Below, piece by piece: positions 1-8,003 of a DNA stretch of 64,000 bases; the stretch's first letter is position 1, and every line of letters begins with the position of its first letter. The position numbers were made by a program, and so were the translations under genes. The notes below the pieces were generated by a model that was not told the origin of the DNA, did no database searches, and saw only the letters and a program-made list of their open reading frames with translations. Origin of the DNA: Anaerolineales bacterium (GTDB lineage Bacteria > Chloroflexota > Anaerolineae > 4572-78 > J111); NCBI GenBank assembly GCA_015075405.1, contig JABTUK010000003.1:1240001-1304000 (forward strand). Reading direction: 5' to 3'.

Positions 1-2178
1 GACTTGTTTACCCAAGCGGCGGCCAACCCCGATTTAAAAGCTTTGTTTACTCTGGAAGGAACCGGCGGGGGTTACGGGGGGTGGTTTGGGTTGATCTTCC
101 TCTCCATGCTGGCTATTATGTTTCTGCCCCGGCAGTTTCAGGTCGCCGTCGTTGAGAATGTCAATGAGCAGCATTTACCCAAAGCCATCTGGCTCTTTCC
201 CCTATACCTGCTGGCAATTAACATTTTTGTGCTGCCCATCACCTTTGCCGGTTTACTGCTCTTTCCCCACAGCACCATTGACCCCGATACGTTTGTTTTA
301 ACCCTGCCGATGGCCTACGGGCAAGACATCCTGACCCTGTTTGTTTTTCTGGGCGGCTTATCGGCGGCGACGGGCATGGTGATTGTCGAGACGGTGGCTC
401 TGAGCACCATGGTTTCCAATGATTTGGTCATCCCTGTTCTGCTGCGCTGGGAAGGGCTGCGGTTGGCCGAACGGGAGGATTTGAGTGGGCTGCTGCTGAT
501 TATTCGCCGCAGCGCTATTGTGGTGATTGTGTTGTTGGGCTACTTGTATTTCCGGCTCACCAGCGACCTTTACCCTCTGGTTTCGATTGGGCTGGTTTCA
601 TTTGCCGCGGTGGCTCAGTTTGCCCCGGCCATTTTGGGCGGTATCTATTGGAAGGGGGGTACCCGCAGCGGGGCGCTGATTGGCTTGAGCGCCGGTTTTT
701 TGGTCTGGGCGCATACGCTGCTGCTCCCGTCTCTGGCCGAATCAGGCTGGTTGCCTCCAAGTATTATGGAACCAGGCCCCTTCGGCCTGAGTTGGCTCAA
801 ACCCTACCAACTTTTCGGGTTGAGCGGTTGGTCGCCCATACCCCATGCTCTGTTCTGGAGTTTGCTGGCTAATGTCCTGGGCTACATTGGCGGCTCGCTG
901 CTGGGGCGGCAGAGTGTGCTCGAGCACAGCCAGGCCAGCCTGTTTGTAGACGTTTTTAAGCGGTCGGGCGAGGGCAGCCAGATCAATCTCTGGCGCGGCA
1001 CGGCCTCGGTGACAGATTTACGCATGCTGTTAGGTCGCTTCCTGGGGCCGGGCCGGGCCGATGACCTTTTGAGCGAGTATGCCCGACAGCGCAGCTTGAA
1101 CTGGGCCGAAGTTACTAACGCCAACGCCGAATTGGTCAATTATGCCGAAAAATTGCTGGCCGGCTCCATTGGGGCTGCCTCGGCCAGGGTGATGATGGCC
1201 TCGGTGGTTAAAGAAGAGCTGCTCAACATGGGCGAAGTGATGGGCATGCTCGACGAGACTATTGCTTACAGCCGCCAGTTGGAGCAAAAATCACAAGAGT
1301 TAGAAGCCGCCACGGCCGAACTACGCGCCGCCAATGAACGCTTGCAGGAGTTGGACCGGCTCAAAGACGATTTTATTTCAACCGTGAGCCACGAACTGCG
1401 CACCCCTTTGACCTCGATCCGGGCTTTCTCCGAAATCTTGTTCGATAACCCCGATCTGGACGCGAACCGGCGCAGCCAGTTTTTGAGCATTATCCTCAAA
1501 GAGAACGAGCGGCTGACCCGGCTGATCAATCAAGTCCTCGACCTATCCAAGATCGAGTCCGGCAATGCCGAATGGTACGTGTCTGAAATTGATCTGATCG
1601 AAGTGATTAACGAGTCGCTGCAAACAACCAGCCAGTTATTTACGGAAAATAGAATTAATCTCAAGCTCGATTTACCGGATTCTGTTCCCCCATTGGTGGC
1701 TGATCGAGACCGCATCAAACAGGTCTTATTGAATTTACTCTCAAACGCGATCAAATTCTGCGACCACAACGCTGGCTGGGTGGGAGTTCGATTGCAGATA
1801 AAAGAAGAGGTGGTTCAGGTAGACGTGAGCGATAATGGGCCGGGCATCAGCGAGGCCAATCAGCGCATCATCTTTGATAAATTCCGCCAGGTGGGGGATA
1901 CTATGACCGAGAAACCCCAGGGCACCGGCCTGGGCTTGCCCATCTCGCGCCATATCATTGCCCATTTTGGCGGCGAGTTGTGGGTGACCAGCACCCTGGG
2001 GCGGGGCGCAACTTTTTCTTTTACCTTACCCCTGGAGCCGCCGCTCGGCTGGCAAGATGGCGCGGCCGAGATAGGCCAAAGAGACACAAACATCGTGGTG
2101 CGGAACGAACTGCTGGGGCAGGAATTTGGCGATCAACGAGTGGCTTCCCACCGTACCCAAATGGGTGAGCAAAACTGA
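1..2178 (+). CDS. Sodium:solute-symporter-like sensor histidine kinase (5' truncated by window)
   Basis: The frame is open from base 1, so the N-terminus lies outside the window. The first ~310 visible residues are a run of hydrophobic helices of the sodium/solute symporter (SSS) type. A coiled linker follows (about 400-450), then a HisKA domain with an SHELRTPLTS box (phospho-acceptor His near residue 463). The HATPase domain has an N box (LLNLLSNAIKF), a DNGPGIS box and GTGLGLPIS near 640. This is the architecture of CrbS/CbrA-type kinases, in which a transporter module is joined to a kinase. It probably senses or carries a small substrate at the membrane and phosphorylates a receiver. The receiver gene at 2190 starts 11 bp downstream, and a symporter operon follows. 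The ligand is unknown; acetate or another organic acid is an inference from context. Confidence 0.9.
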   Translation, partial: DLFTQAAANPDLKALFTLEGTGGGYGGWFGLIFLSMLAIMFLPRQFQVAVVENVNEQHLPKAIWLFPLYLLAINIFVLPITFAGLLLFPHSTIDPDTFVLTLPMAYGQDILTLFVFLGGLSAATGMVIVETVALSTMVSNDLVIPVLLRWEGLRLAEREDLSGLLLIIRRSAIVVIVLLGYLYFRLTSDLYPLVSIGLVSFAAVAQFAPAILGGIYWKGGTRSGALIGLSAGFLVWAHTLLLPSLAESGWLPPSIMEPGPFGLSWLKPYQLFGLSGWSPIPHALFWSLLANVLGYIGGSLLGRQSVLEHSQASLFVDVFKRSGEGSQINLWRGTASVTDLRMLLGRFLGPGRADDLLSEYARQRSLNWAEVTNANAELVNYAEKLLAGSIGAASARVMMASVVKEELLNMGEVMGMLDETIAYSRQLEQKSQELEAATAELRAANERLQELDRLKDDFISTVSHELRTPLTSIRAFSEILFDNPDLDANRRSQFLSIILKENERLTRLINQVLDLSKIESGNAEWYVSEIDLIEVINESLQTTSQLFTENRINLKLDLPDSVPPLVADRDRIKQVLLNLLSNAIKFCDHNAGWVGVRLQIKEEVVQVDVSDNGPGISEANQRIIFDKFRQVGDTMTEKPQGTGLGLPISRHIIAHFGGELWVTSTLGRGATFSFTLPLEPPLGWQDGAAEIGQRDTNIVVRNELLGQEFGDQRVASHRTQMGEQN

Positions 2179-2189
2179 GATAACAGGCC

Positions 2190-2570
2190 ATGTCGAAAAG
2201 AATCTTGATTGTTGACGACGAAGTAAACATTGTCATTTCGGTGGAATTTTTGCTGGAGCAGGCCGGTTATTATGTCCGGGTGGCGCACAACGGCGAGGAA
2301 GGGTTGGAACGAGTAGCCACCTTTGAACCGGATTTGGTTTTGCTCGACGTCATGATGCCCCGCCTGAATGGCTTTGATGTCTGCCAGCGCATCCGCCAAA
2401 ATCCGGCCTGGCAAAACATCAAAATTATTATGCTCACGGCTAAGGGGCGCGAGGCTGAAATCACCAAAGGCCTGGCCCTGGGGGCCAACGCTTATATCAT
2501 CAAACCGTTTTCTACCAGAGAATTGTTAGCCGAAGTAAAGCGAATCCTGGACGAAAGTCCTGAACCTTAG
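2190..2570 (+). CDS. Single-domain response regulator (CheY-like)
   Basis: A 126-residue receiver domain with no output domain. The acidic pair DD (9-10), phospho-acceptor Asp53 in LLDVMMP, Thr83 and Lys105 in IIKPFS are all present. It lies 11 bp after the sensor kinase, so it is the likely phosphorylation partner. It is very similar to the receiver encoded at 10040 (roughly 70-75% identical by eye, including the stretch NPAWQ-IKIIMLTAKGRE), so the two are recent paralogues. With no DNA-binding domain, it must act by protein contact or as a phosphate relay. Confidence 0.93.
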   Translation: MSKRILIVDDEVNIVISVEFLLEQAGYYVRVAHNGEEGLERVATFEPDLVLLDVMMPRLNGFDVCQRIRQNPAWQNIKIIMLTAKGREAEITKGLALGANAYIIKPFSTRELLAEVKRILDESPEP

Positions 2571-2922
2571 CCTCACTTAAGTCTACCTCAGTAACCCACA
2601 CGAATGACAACAATATCCCCCCCAGGGGGGAGATGAATCTCCCCCTGGGGGGGACGACTTTTCCCCCTTATGTTGATACATTGAATTGGGGATTAATCTA
2701 GGCCTAATTTTTCGGCTGAAAAAATCCCTTTCAACAGTTCACGGTTCAAGCGTAGGTTTACCTTTGCTGCAATCCATTCAAAAATCGCAAGTTGGTTTAG
2801 CCTGCCACAAAATAGGGAAGGAGGGTAGATATTGCATAATTTCCTAACGCGGGGGCGCGTGTTTGTATGAGAGCAATTTAATACCCTTATTTAATTTTAA
2901 GTAACTCGAAGGAGAGAAAACA
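2571..2922. other. Intergenic leader before the symporter operon
   Basis: This 352-bp gap has no credible gene. It contains one strong G/C palindrome (2616-2654) near its start and AT-rich sequence towards the end. Immediately before the next gene is a good ribosome-binding site (GAAGGAGAG, ending about 7 bases before the ATG). I could not identify a convincing promoter pair or riboswitch. Confidence 0.5.
2616..2654 (+). terminator. G/C palindrome after the receiver gene, possible terminator
   Basis: The arms TCCCCCCCAGGGGGGAGAT and ATCTCCCCCTGGGGGGGA are separated by 2 bases and pair along their length with one bulge. A short T-run (CTTTTCC) lies a few bases after. The arm core CCCCCAGGGGG resembles the GGGAG/CTCCC palindromes elsewhere in the window, so this is either a rho-independent terminator or a copy of a repeat family doing that job. 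Confidence 0.5.
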
Positions 2923-3222
2923 ATGGCTCAAATGACCAATGTTGACCGAGACAGGGTCGAAGAAGTTAAAGCAAGACTTGAGTCGTACTGGCAAGCCAAT
3001 ATTCGGATTATTGCGATTTTGCTGATTATCTGGTTTGCTGTGGCTTATGTGCCGCCGCTGTTTGTCAACCAACTCAACCAGATTGTGATTGCCGGCTTTC
3101 CGTTGGGCTATTACATGGGCAGCCAGGGTTCCCTGATCGTCTTCGTCGTTGAAATCTTTTTCTATGCCTGGTACATGAACAAGCTCGACGAAGATTACGG
3201 TTTAGTTGGGATTAAGCGCTAG
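2923..3222 (+). CDS. DUF4212 sodium:substrate symporter small subunit
   Basis: A 99-residue protein with two hydrophobic segments (about 26-45 and 63-88). The motifs SYWQANIRII near the start and FFYAWYMNKLDEDYGL at the end are typical of the DUF4212 small subunit that accompanies VC_2705-type symporters. The ATG follows a clear AAGGAGAG site. The large-subunit gene begins 16 bp downstream, so they form an operon and probably a complex in the inner membrane. I am confident of the family; its exact role in transport is not established. Confidence 0.93.
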   Translation: MAQMTNVDRDRVEEVKARLESYWQANIRIIAILLIIWFAVAYVPPLFVNQLNQIVIAGFPLGYYMGSQGSLIVFVVEIFFYAWYMNKLDEDYGLVGIKR

Positions 3223-3238
3223 AAAAGGAGCCACGACA

Positions 3239-5308
3239 ATGACAGTCACAACCAAAGACGCCTTTCGCCAAAAACTGGTCCAAACCTACGGTATTTTTAC
3301 CGGCGGTTTTATTATCTTTACCGTTGTTTTGCTTTTGCTGGAACTATTCTTCGGACTGCCCACCGCCTTCATCGGCTGGTGCTTTCTGCTGCTGACCATG
3401 GGCTTGTACGCCACCATCGGTATCATCAGCCGGACCAAACTGCTGGATGAATATTATGTGGCCGGGCGGCGCGTTCCGGGTATCTTCAACGGCATGGCCA
3501 CTGGAGCCGACTGGATGAGCGCCGCTTCTTTCATCAGCATGGCCGGTACCCTCTGGCTGCTGGGCTATGACGGCCTGGCCTACATTATGGGCTGGACCGG
3601 CGGCTATGTACTGCTGGCGCTGTTGTTTGCCCCCTACATCCGCAAATTCGGCCAATTTACCATCCCCGACTTTGTGGGGGCGCGCTTTGGCGGCAACAAA
3701 GCCAGGGTGGTTGCAGCCATCGCCGCCATCATTGTCAGCTTCACTTATGTGACCGCCCAGGTGACGGGCGTCGGCGTGATTATGAGCCGCTTTGTCGGGG
3801 TGGATTACACCTGGGGCGTGGTCATCGGCCTCTCCGGCGTGCTGGTCTGCTCTTTCCTGGGCGGGATGAAAGCCGTTACCTGGACCCAGGTAGCCCAGTA
3901 CATTATTTTGATTATCGCCTATCTCATCCCGGTCATTTTTCTTTCGGTTCAACTGACCGGCTTCCCCATCCCGGAACTGAGTTATGGGCAGGCGCTGCAA
4001 AACATCCAGCGGTTGGAAGCCGAACAAGGCATCAGCAAAGCCTATGTCACCCCCTACAACGAGCCGATGAGCAATAAATCGGCGGTTGACAGCGCCAAGC
4101 AAGTCGGCCTGACCCCGCCGGAGCCAAAATCCATCTTCCCGACAGGCACGGGCATGCCCTGGGAATTTATGGCTTTGACCTTCTGTTTGATGGTCGGCAC
4201 CGCCGGTTTGCCCCACATTTTGATCCGCTTCTACACCGTGCCGAGTGTGCGCGAAAGCCGGACCAGCGTGGGCTGGGCGCTCTTCTTTATTTTCCTGCTC
4301 TACTTCACCGCTCCCGCTTACGCCGCCTTCTCGCGCTGGGAAATTTTGCAGAACGTCGTCGGCCAGCAGGTCACCACCCTGCCCTCCTGGGCCTCTAACT
4401 GGGCCAAAACCGGCTTGCTGGGCATTACCGATATCAACCGCCTGACCGACATGGAAGTTGCCGCCGTCCCCACCTGGGCCAAAACCAGGCTTGACAGCGG
4501 CGATCTAGTCTTTACCGATGCCAACGGCGACGGCAAGATTCAATTGGCCCCCTTTGTGGATAACGGCGACGGCACCGGCACCGCCGGCGAATTGTCGGGC
4601 AAAGGGGTAACGGCGACTTCGTCCGATGGGATTCTCCAATTCCCCGAACTGGACATCAGCGGTGACTTGATTGTGCTTTCGACGCCGGAAATTGCCGGGC
4701 TGCCCTACACCATTGCCGCGCTGGTAGCGGCCGGTGGTCTGGCGGCAGCCCTCTCCACCGCCGACGGCTTGCTGGTGGTCATTGCCTCCGCCATCGCCCA
4801 CGATGTCTTTTACCGCACCCTCAACCCCAACGCCAGCGCCGAAACCCGCATGCGTCTGGGTAAAGCGATGGTTCTGGTAGCAGCAGCTTGCGCCGCCCTG
4901 GCCGCTATCCCCCGCCTGGCTCTGATTGTGCAGATGGTTGCCTGGGCTTTCTCCCTGGCGGCTGCTTCCTTCTTCCCGGTGGTCATGATGGGCATCTTCT
5001 GGCGGCGGGCCAACGGTCCCGGCGCGATTGCCGGGATGATCGGCGGCCTGGCCGTAACCATCTTCTACATGGTCATGAACTACATCAACCCCGAATTCAA
5101 TGTGTTGGGTATCTCCCACCTGTCCGCCGGTATCTTTGGCGTGCCGGTCAACTTTGCCCTGATTTACGTGGTCAGCAAGCTAACCGCCGAACCCTCGGAA
5201 GAGATGCAGCGCCTGGTGGATACGCTCCGCCATCCCCAAGAAGACGACGAACTAATGGAGCAGTTGCTGCAAAAGCCGATGCCCTCCCCGGCTCCTGCTT
5301 CCAAGTAA
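3239..5308 (+). CDS. Sodium:solute symporter large subunit (ActP/VC_2705-like)
   Basis: A 689-residue SSS-family transporter. The motif DEYYVAGRRVPGIFNGMATGADWMS marks the start of the core (given here only as position: residues ~67-91), and hydrophobic helices run throughout. I chose the ATG at 3239 because AAAAGGAG lies 8 bases before it; an upstream in-frame codon at 3206 would overlap the small subunit. The family includes acetate and other carboxylate uptake systems; the substrate cannot be read from sequence. Unusually, a hydrophilic segment around residues 420-480 contains DANGDGKIQ, an EF-hand-type calcium loop, and a second Asp/Gly-rich loop. This would form an extramembrane insertion. 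It is co-transcribed with the DUF4212 subunit. Confidence 0.93.
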   Translation: MTVTTKDAFRQKLVQTYGIFTGGFIIFTVVLLLLELFFGLPTAFIGWCFLLLTMGLYATIGIISRTKLLDEYYVAGRRVPGIFNGMATGADWMSAASFISMAGTLWLLGYDGLAYIMGWTGGYVLLALLFAPYIRKFGQFTIPDFVGARFGGNKARVVAAIAAIIVSFTYVTAQVTGVGVIMSRFVGVDYTWGVVIGLSGVLVCSFLGGMKAVTWTQVAQYIILIIAYLIPVIFLSVQLTGFPIPELSYGQALQNIQRLEAEQGISKAYVTPYNEPMSNKSAVDSAKQVGLTPPEPKSIFPTGTGMPWEFMALTFCLMVGTAGLPHILIRFYTVPSVRESRTSVGWALFFIFLLYFTAPAYAAFSRWEILQNVVGQQVTTLPSWASNWAKTGLLGITDINRLTDMEVAAVPTWAKTRLDSGDLVFTDANGDGKIQLAPFVDNGDGTGTAGELSGKGVTATSSDGILQFPELDISGDLIVLSTPEIAGLPYTIAALVAAGGLAAALSTADGLLVVIASAIAHDVFYRTLNPNASAETRMRLGKAMVLVAAACAALAAIPRLALIVQMVAWAFSLAAASFFPVVMMGIFWRRANGPGAIAGMIGGLAVTIFYMVMNYINPEFNVLGISHLSAGIFGVPVNFALIYVVSKLTAEPSEEMQRLVDTLRHPQEDDELMEQLLQKPMPSPAPASK

Positions 5309-5373
5309 GGCGAGAGGTAAGCAACGGCAAACTGCCTCTCGTTGGTTGTCGAGCAAAGTGTTGAGTTATAAAA

Positions 5374-5401
5374 TTGAGGGGTGCAACATTGCACCCCTCA
5401 A
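5374..5401. terminator. Perfect hairpin downstream of the symporter
   Basis: TTGAGGGGTGCAA and its exact complement are separated by two bases, giving a 13-bp stem about 65 bp after the symporter stop. Only a weak T-rich tail follows (AACATTAATC), so it may be a weak terminator or an RNA 3'-end stabiliser. Just upstream, CGAGAGG and CCTCTCG (about 5311-5341) form another smaller stem. Confidence 0.55.
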
Positions 5402-5427
5402 ACATTAATCAGGAATAATTGCTCAGG

Positions 5428-5512
5428 CATGTCATTTCGACCGAAGGGAGAAATCTTTGATACCTATGTAGCACGGTAAGGATTTCTCGGCCTACGGCCT
5501 CGAAATGACATG
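5428..5512. repeat. Palindromic repeat, family A (CATGTCATTTCGACCGAAGG), copy 1
   Basis: The left arm CATGTCATTTCGACCGAAGG with GAGAAATC is mirrored by GGATTTCTCGGCC...CGAAATGACATG at the right end. Related copies lie at 7376, 15011 and 24320 in this window. The outer arms are conserved and the centre varies. It fills the gap between the symporter and the cNMP/CBS gene and ends about 30 bp before that gene's likely start. Confidence 0.85.
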
Positions 5513-5540
5513 AGGGTTGAACAGTTACCATCAGGAAAAC

Positions 5541-7346
5541 GTGGTGGAGCCTATAGATTTTGTGCGCCAGCAGCCTCCCTTCGACCGGCTGACCGAGGCT
5601 GAACTTGAACAGGTGGCAGCCAGCCTGAAGCCGGCCCGCTTCTCCCGCAACCACCAGATTTTGGTTCGCGGCGGCGCCCCCAGCCGGTTCCTCTACCTCA
5701 TTCGCGAGGGCGAGGTTCGCCTTGAGCATGAGGGGCAGGCGGTGCAACTACTGGAAGAGGGCGACCTGTTTGGTTACGCCTCGCTGCTCAGCGGCAACTC
5801 CCCGGCCTTTGATGTGATTGCCGAAGAAGAGACCCTGACCTATCAAATTCCAGGGGAAGCTTTTCGCCCGCTGCTGGACCACCCGGCCCTGGCCGAGTTT
5901 TTTCTAAAAGGCTTAAGCCAGCGGCTACAGCGGACTGCCCACCGGGAAACCTCGCCGCTGGCCGGCAATATGATGACTCCGGCAGAAACTCTGCTGGCGC
6001 GTGCCCCGGTATTTATCAGCCCTGATGCATCTGTGGCCGAAGCGGCCCAGCGCATGCGCGAGGCCCGGATTAGCTCGATGCTGGTAGCCGGCCAACCGCC
6101 TGGCATTCTCACCGACCGCGACCTGCGCAGCCGGGTGCTGGCCGAGGGCCTGGGGCCGGAGACTCCCACCCGGCAGGTGATGAGCCAGCCGCTCAAAACC
6201 CTACCGGCAGAAACGCCGGTTTACGCCGCGCTCTTGTTCATGCTCCAGGAAAATATCCACCATCTCCCGCTGACCCGGCAGAATCAGATTGTGGGCGTCA
6301 TCACCGATACCGACCTGCTTCGCCACCAGCTCAAAAATCCGGTCTACCTGCTCAAACAGGTGGACCAATTGGCCCACTTGGACAGCCTGGCTCAATATGA
6401 TCGGGAAATTGCCGGTATGGTTGAAACCCTGTTCAGGGGCGGGCTGGATGTGGCCCAGATTGGCCGCATGGTCGCCAGCGTCAACGATGCGCTGATTCGC
6501 CAATTGCTAAAATTGGCTGAAGCCGAGCTTGGCCCGCCGCCAACCCCCTATGCCTGGATTGTTTTTGGCTCTGAGGGACGGCAAGAGCAAACGCTGCTGA
6601 CCGATCAGGACAACGCCCTGATTTATGGCGAAGACAGTCCAGCAGCCCAGCTTTATTTTGAACAATTGGCCGAGCGGGTGGTGACCGGGCTGCAACAGGC
6701 CGGTTTTCCGCCTTGCCCCGGCAACTATATGGCTACCCAATGGCGGCGGCCGCTGGAGCAATGGCTGCGGCTCTTCAAAACGTGGGTCTACACCCCCGAA
6801 CCCCAGGCCCTGCTGGAAGCCGCCATCTTTTTTGATTTTCGGCAGGTTCACGGCAGTTTGAGCCTTGAACCCCTGGAGGAAATTTTGGGCGCCGCCGGTA
6901 AACACGGGCTGTTTTTGGCTCACCTGGCCCGCGCCGCCCTGGAATTTCAGCCACCCCTGGGTTTTTTTCAGCGGATTAAGACTGAACAAGAGGGCGTAGA
7001 TTTAAAGAAAGGAGGGATTGCGCCGATTGTGGGATTGGCCCGGCTGTACGCCTTGGAGGTCGGCAGTTTGGCCCGCTCTACCCTGGCCCGACTGGAGGCA
7101 GCCGGACAGGCGGGGACGTTGAGCCAGGCAGGGGCCGAACTCCTGGCCGAGGCGTTTCGTTTCACCCTATACTTGCGGCTGCGAACACAGCTTCGGGCCT
7201 ACCAGGCCGGTCATACCCCCACCAACCGGGTGAAACTGGAGCAGCTTTCGGCTTTGGAGCGCCGGCATCTCAAAGAGGCTTTCCTGGCGATTCGTGAAGC
7301 CCAGGAGCTAACGGCCTCTCATTTTCAAACCAGGCGGCTGGGGTAA
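5541..7346 (+). CDS. cNMP-binding / CBS-pair / DUF294 nucleotidyltransferase-like signalling protein
   Basis: About 600 residues. The order is a cyclic-nucleotide-binding-like domain (~10-110, with FLYLIREGEVRLEHEG and GDLFGYASLLSG), two CBS motifs (~135-260, with ILTDRDLRSRV and VITDTDLLRHQ), then a DUF294 GlnD-like nucleotidyltransferase domain with FGSEGRQEQTLLTDQDNA. A DUF294 C-terminal helical domain completes it. The start is uncertain: GTG at 5541 or 5544 follows AGGA, while an earlier TTG at 5517 has no suitable site and lies next to the repeat. Proteins of this architecture commonly sit beside VC_2705-type symporters, where a role in controlling transport or carbon metabolism is suspected. 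The ligand and the substrate of the transferase are unknown. Confidence 0.9.
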   Translation: MVEPIDFVRQQPPFDRLTEAELEQVAASLKPARFSRNHQILVRGGAPSRFLYLIREGEVRLEHEGQAVQLLEEGDLFGYASLLSGNSPAFDVIAEEETLTYQIPGEAFRPLLDHPALAEFFLKGLSQRLQRTAHRETSPLAGNMMTPAETLLARAPVFISPDASVAEAAQRMREARISSMLVAGQPPGILTDRDLRSRVLAEGLGPETPTRQVMSQPLKTLPAETPVYAALLFMLQENIHHLPLTRQNQIVGVITDTDLLRHQLKNPVYLLKQVDQLAHLDSLAQYDREIAGMVETLFRGGLDVAQIGRMVASVNDALIRQLLKLAEAELGPPPTPYAWIVFGSEGRQEQTLLTDQDNALIYGEDSPAAQLYFEQLAERVVTGLQQAGFPPCPGNYMATQWRRPLEQWLRLFKTWVYTPEPQALLEAAIFFDFRQVHGSLSLEPLEEILGAAGKHGLFLAHLARAALEFQPPLGFFQRIKTEQEGVDLKKGGIAPIVGLARLYALEVGSLARSTLARLEAAGQAGTLSQAGAELLAEAFRFTLYLRLRTQLRAYQAGHTPTNRVKLEQLSALERRHLKEAFLAIREAQELTASHFQTRRLG

Positions 7347-7375
7347 AGCGTTGGCAGATTGTTTCTCAACTGGCT

Positions 7376-7469
7376 CATGTCATTTCGAGACCGAAGGTCG
7401 AGAAATCCCCAGGGCGCAATATGTAAAAGTAAGGTTTCAGGGATTTCTCCCTGCGGTCGAAATGACATG
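7376..7469. repeat. Palindromic repeat, family A, copy 2
   Basis: CATGTCATTTCGAGACCGAAGG with GAGAAATCCC on the left is mirrored by GGGATTTCTCCCTGCGGTCG and AAATGACATG on the right. The central part (GGCGCAATATGTAAAAGTAAGG) closely matches the centre of copy 4 at 24.4 kb. It lies in the gap between two convergent genes. Confidence 0.85.
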
Positions 7470-7485
7470 GCTGAGCAGTTACGTC

Positions 7486-7530
7486 AGGTTAAACGTTAAA
7501 ACGTTGAACGTTCAACCTTCAACCATCAAC
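7486..7530. repeat. Palindromic repeat, family D (GTTGAACGTTCAACC), copy 1
   Basis: The words AGGTTAAACGTT, AAAACGTTGAACGTTCAACC and TTCAACC form an imperfect palindrome centred on AACGTT. Similar elements are at 40520 and 51455. It overlaps the 3' end of the minus-strand gene that ends at 7512. Confidence 0.7.
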
Positions 7531-7946
7531 GCCTCGTCACGGCAATCGCACCAGAGGCTCAGCCAGCCCAGGCCGACCACGCCGCTGATAATAAAGAGAT
7601 ATGGCCAACCGGGCCAGGCTAAAAAGGACCAGGCGGTCCAAAAGTGAGGCGATTCGGCATACCACAGCCATTGCGCGCCCAGGGCTTGGACGGCCAAACA
7701 ACTGACTTGCAGCGGGCGGATTTGCGATTTTATAGAACAGACAGTAAGCTTGGCTTTGCGCCGCTGGTAGAGATGAGTCGCCACTCCGCCTGCCACAATC
7801 AAGGTTGTTAGCCCCAACCACCCCAAGTTGGCAGTGTAAAGATGATTAAACCAGTATAGGGTCAACCATGCCCCGGCCAGCCCGGCCCCAAGCCAGCCCG
7901 CGCCGTGGATTGACCAAACACTCTGGGCCAAATTTTTTCCGTTCAT
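7512..7946 (-). CDS. Hypothetical small membrane protein
   Basis: 144 residues with about four hydrophobic segments and many Trp residues (WLGAGLAGAWLTLYWF; FLAWPGWPYLFIISGVVGLGWLSLW). It starts with ATG at 7946 and is transcribed convergently with the cNMP/CBS gene and divergently from the antiporter gene at 8004. I do not recognise a family. The organisation into helices and the codon use of its neighbours suggest a real integral membrane protein. Its last codons overlap the family D repeat, so the C-terminus may be partly repeat-derived. Confidence 0.6.
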   Translation of the reverse strand: MNGKNLAQSVWSIHGAGWLGAGLAGAWLTLYWFNHLYTANLGWLGLTTLIVAGGVATHLYQRRKAKLTVCSIKSQIRPLQVSCLAVQALGAQWLWYAESPHFWTAWSFLAWPGWPYLFIISGVVGLGWLSLWCDCRDEALMVEG

Positions 7947-8003
7947 CTTGATTTTATCCTACCTCCCCAGCGCGCCGACAACCCTTACCTTTAGGTGGAA
8001 AAA

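Noticed and set aside
2571..2922. Riboswitch in the long leader before the DUF4212 gene
   Set aside because: Only a G/C palindrome near the upstream gene was seen; no known riboswitch core was recognised.
3206..3238. Earlier in-frame start for the symporter
   Set aside because: It would overlap the DUF4212 gene and ignore AAAAGGAG just before ATG 3239.
3344..4216. Long antisense open frame (290 codons) within the symporter gene
   Set aside because: It mirrors the codon pattern of the real gene, has Gly/His/Asp-rich low-complexity sequence and no family motif or ribosome-binding site.
5517..5540. TTG at 5517 as start of the cNMP/CBS gene
   Set aside because: No spacing to a ribosome-binding site and it begins beside a repeat; GTG at 5541/5544 has AGGA upstream.
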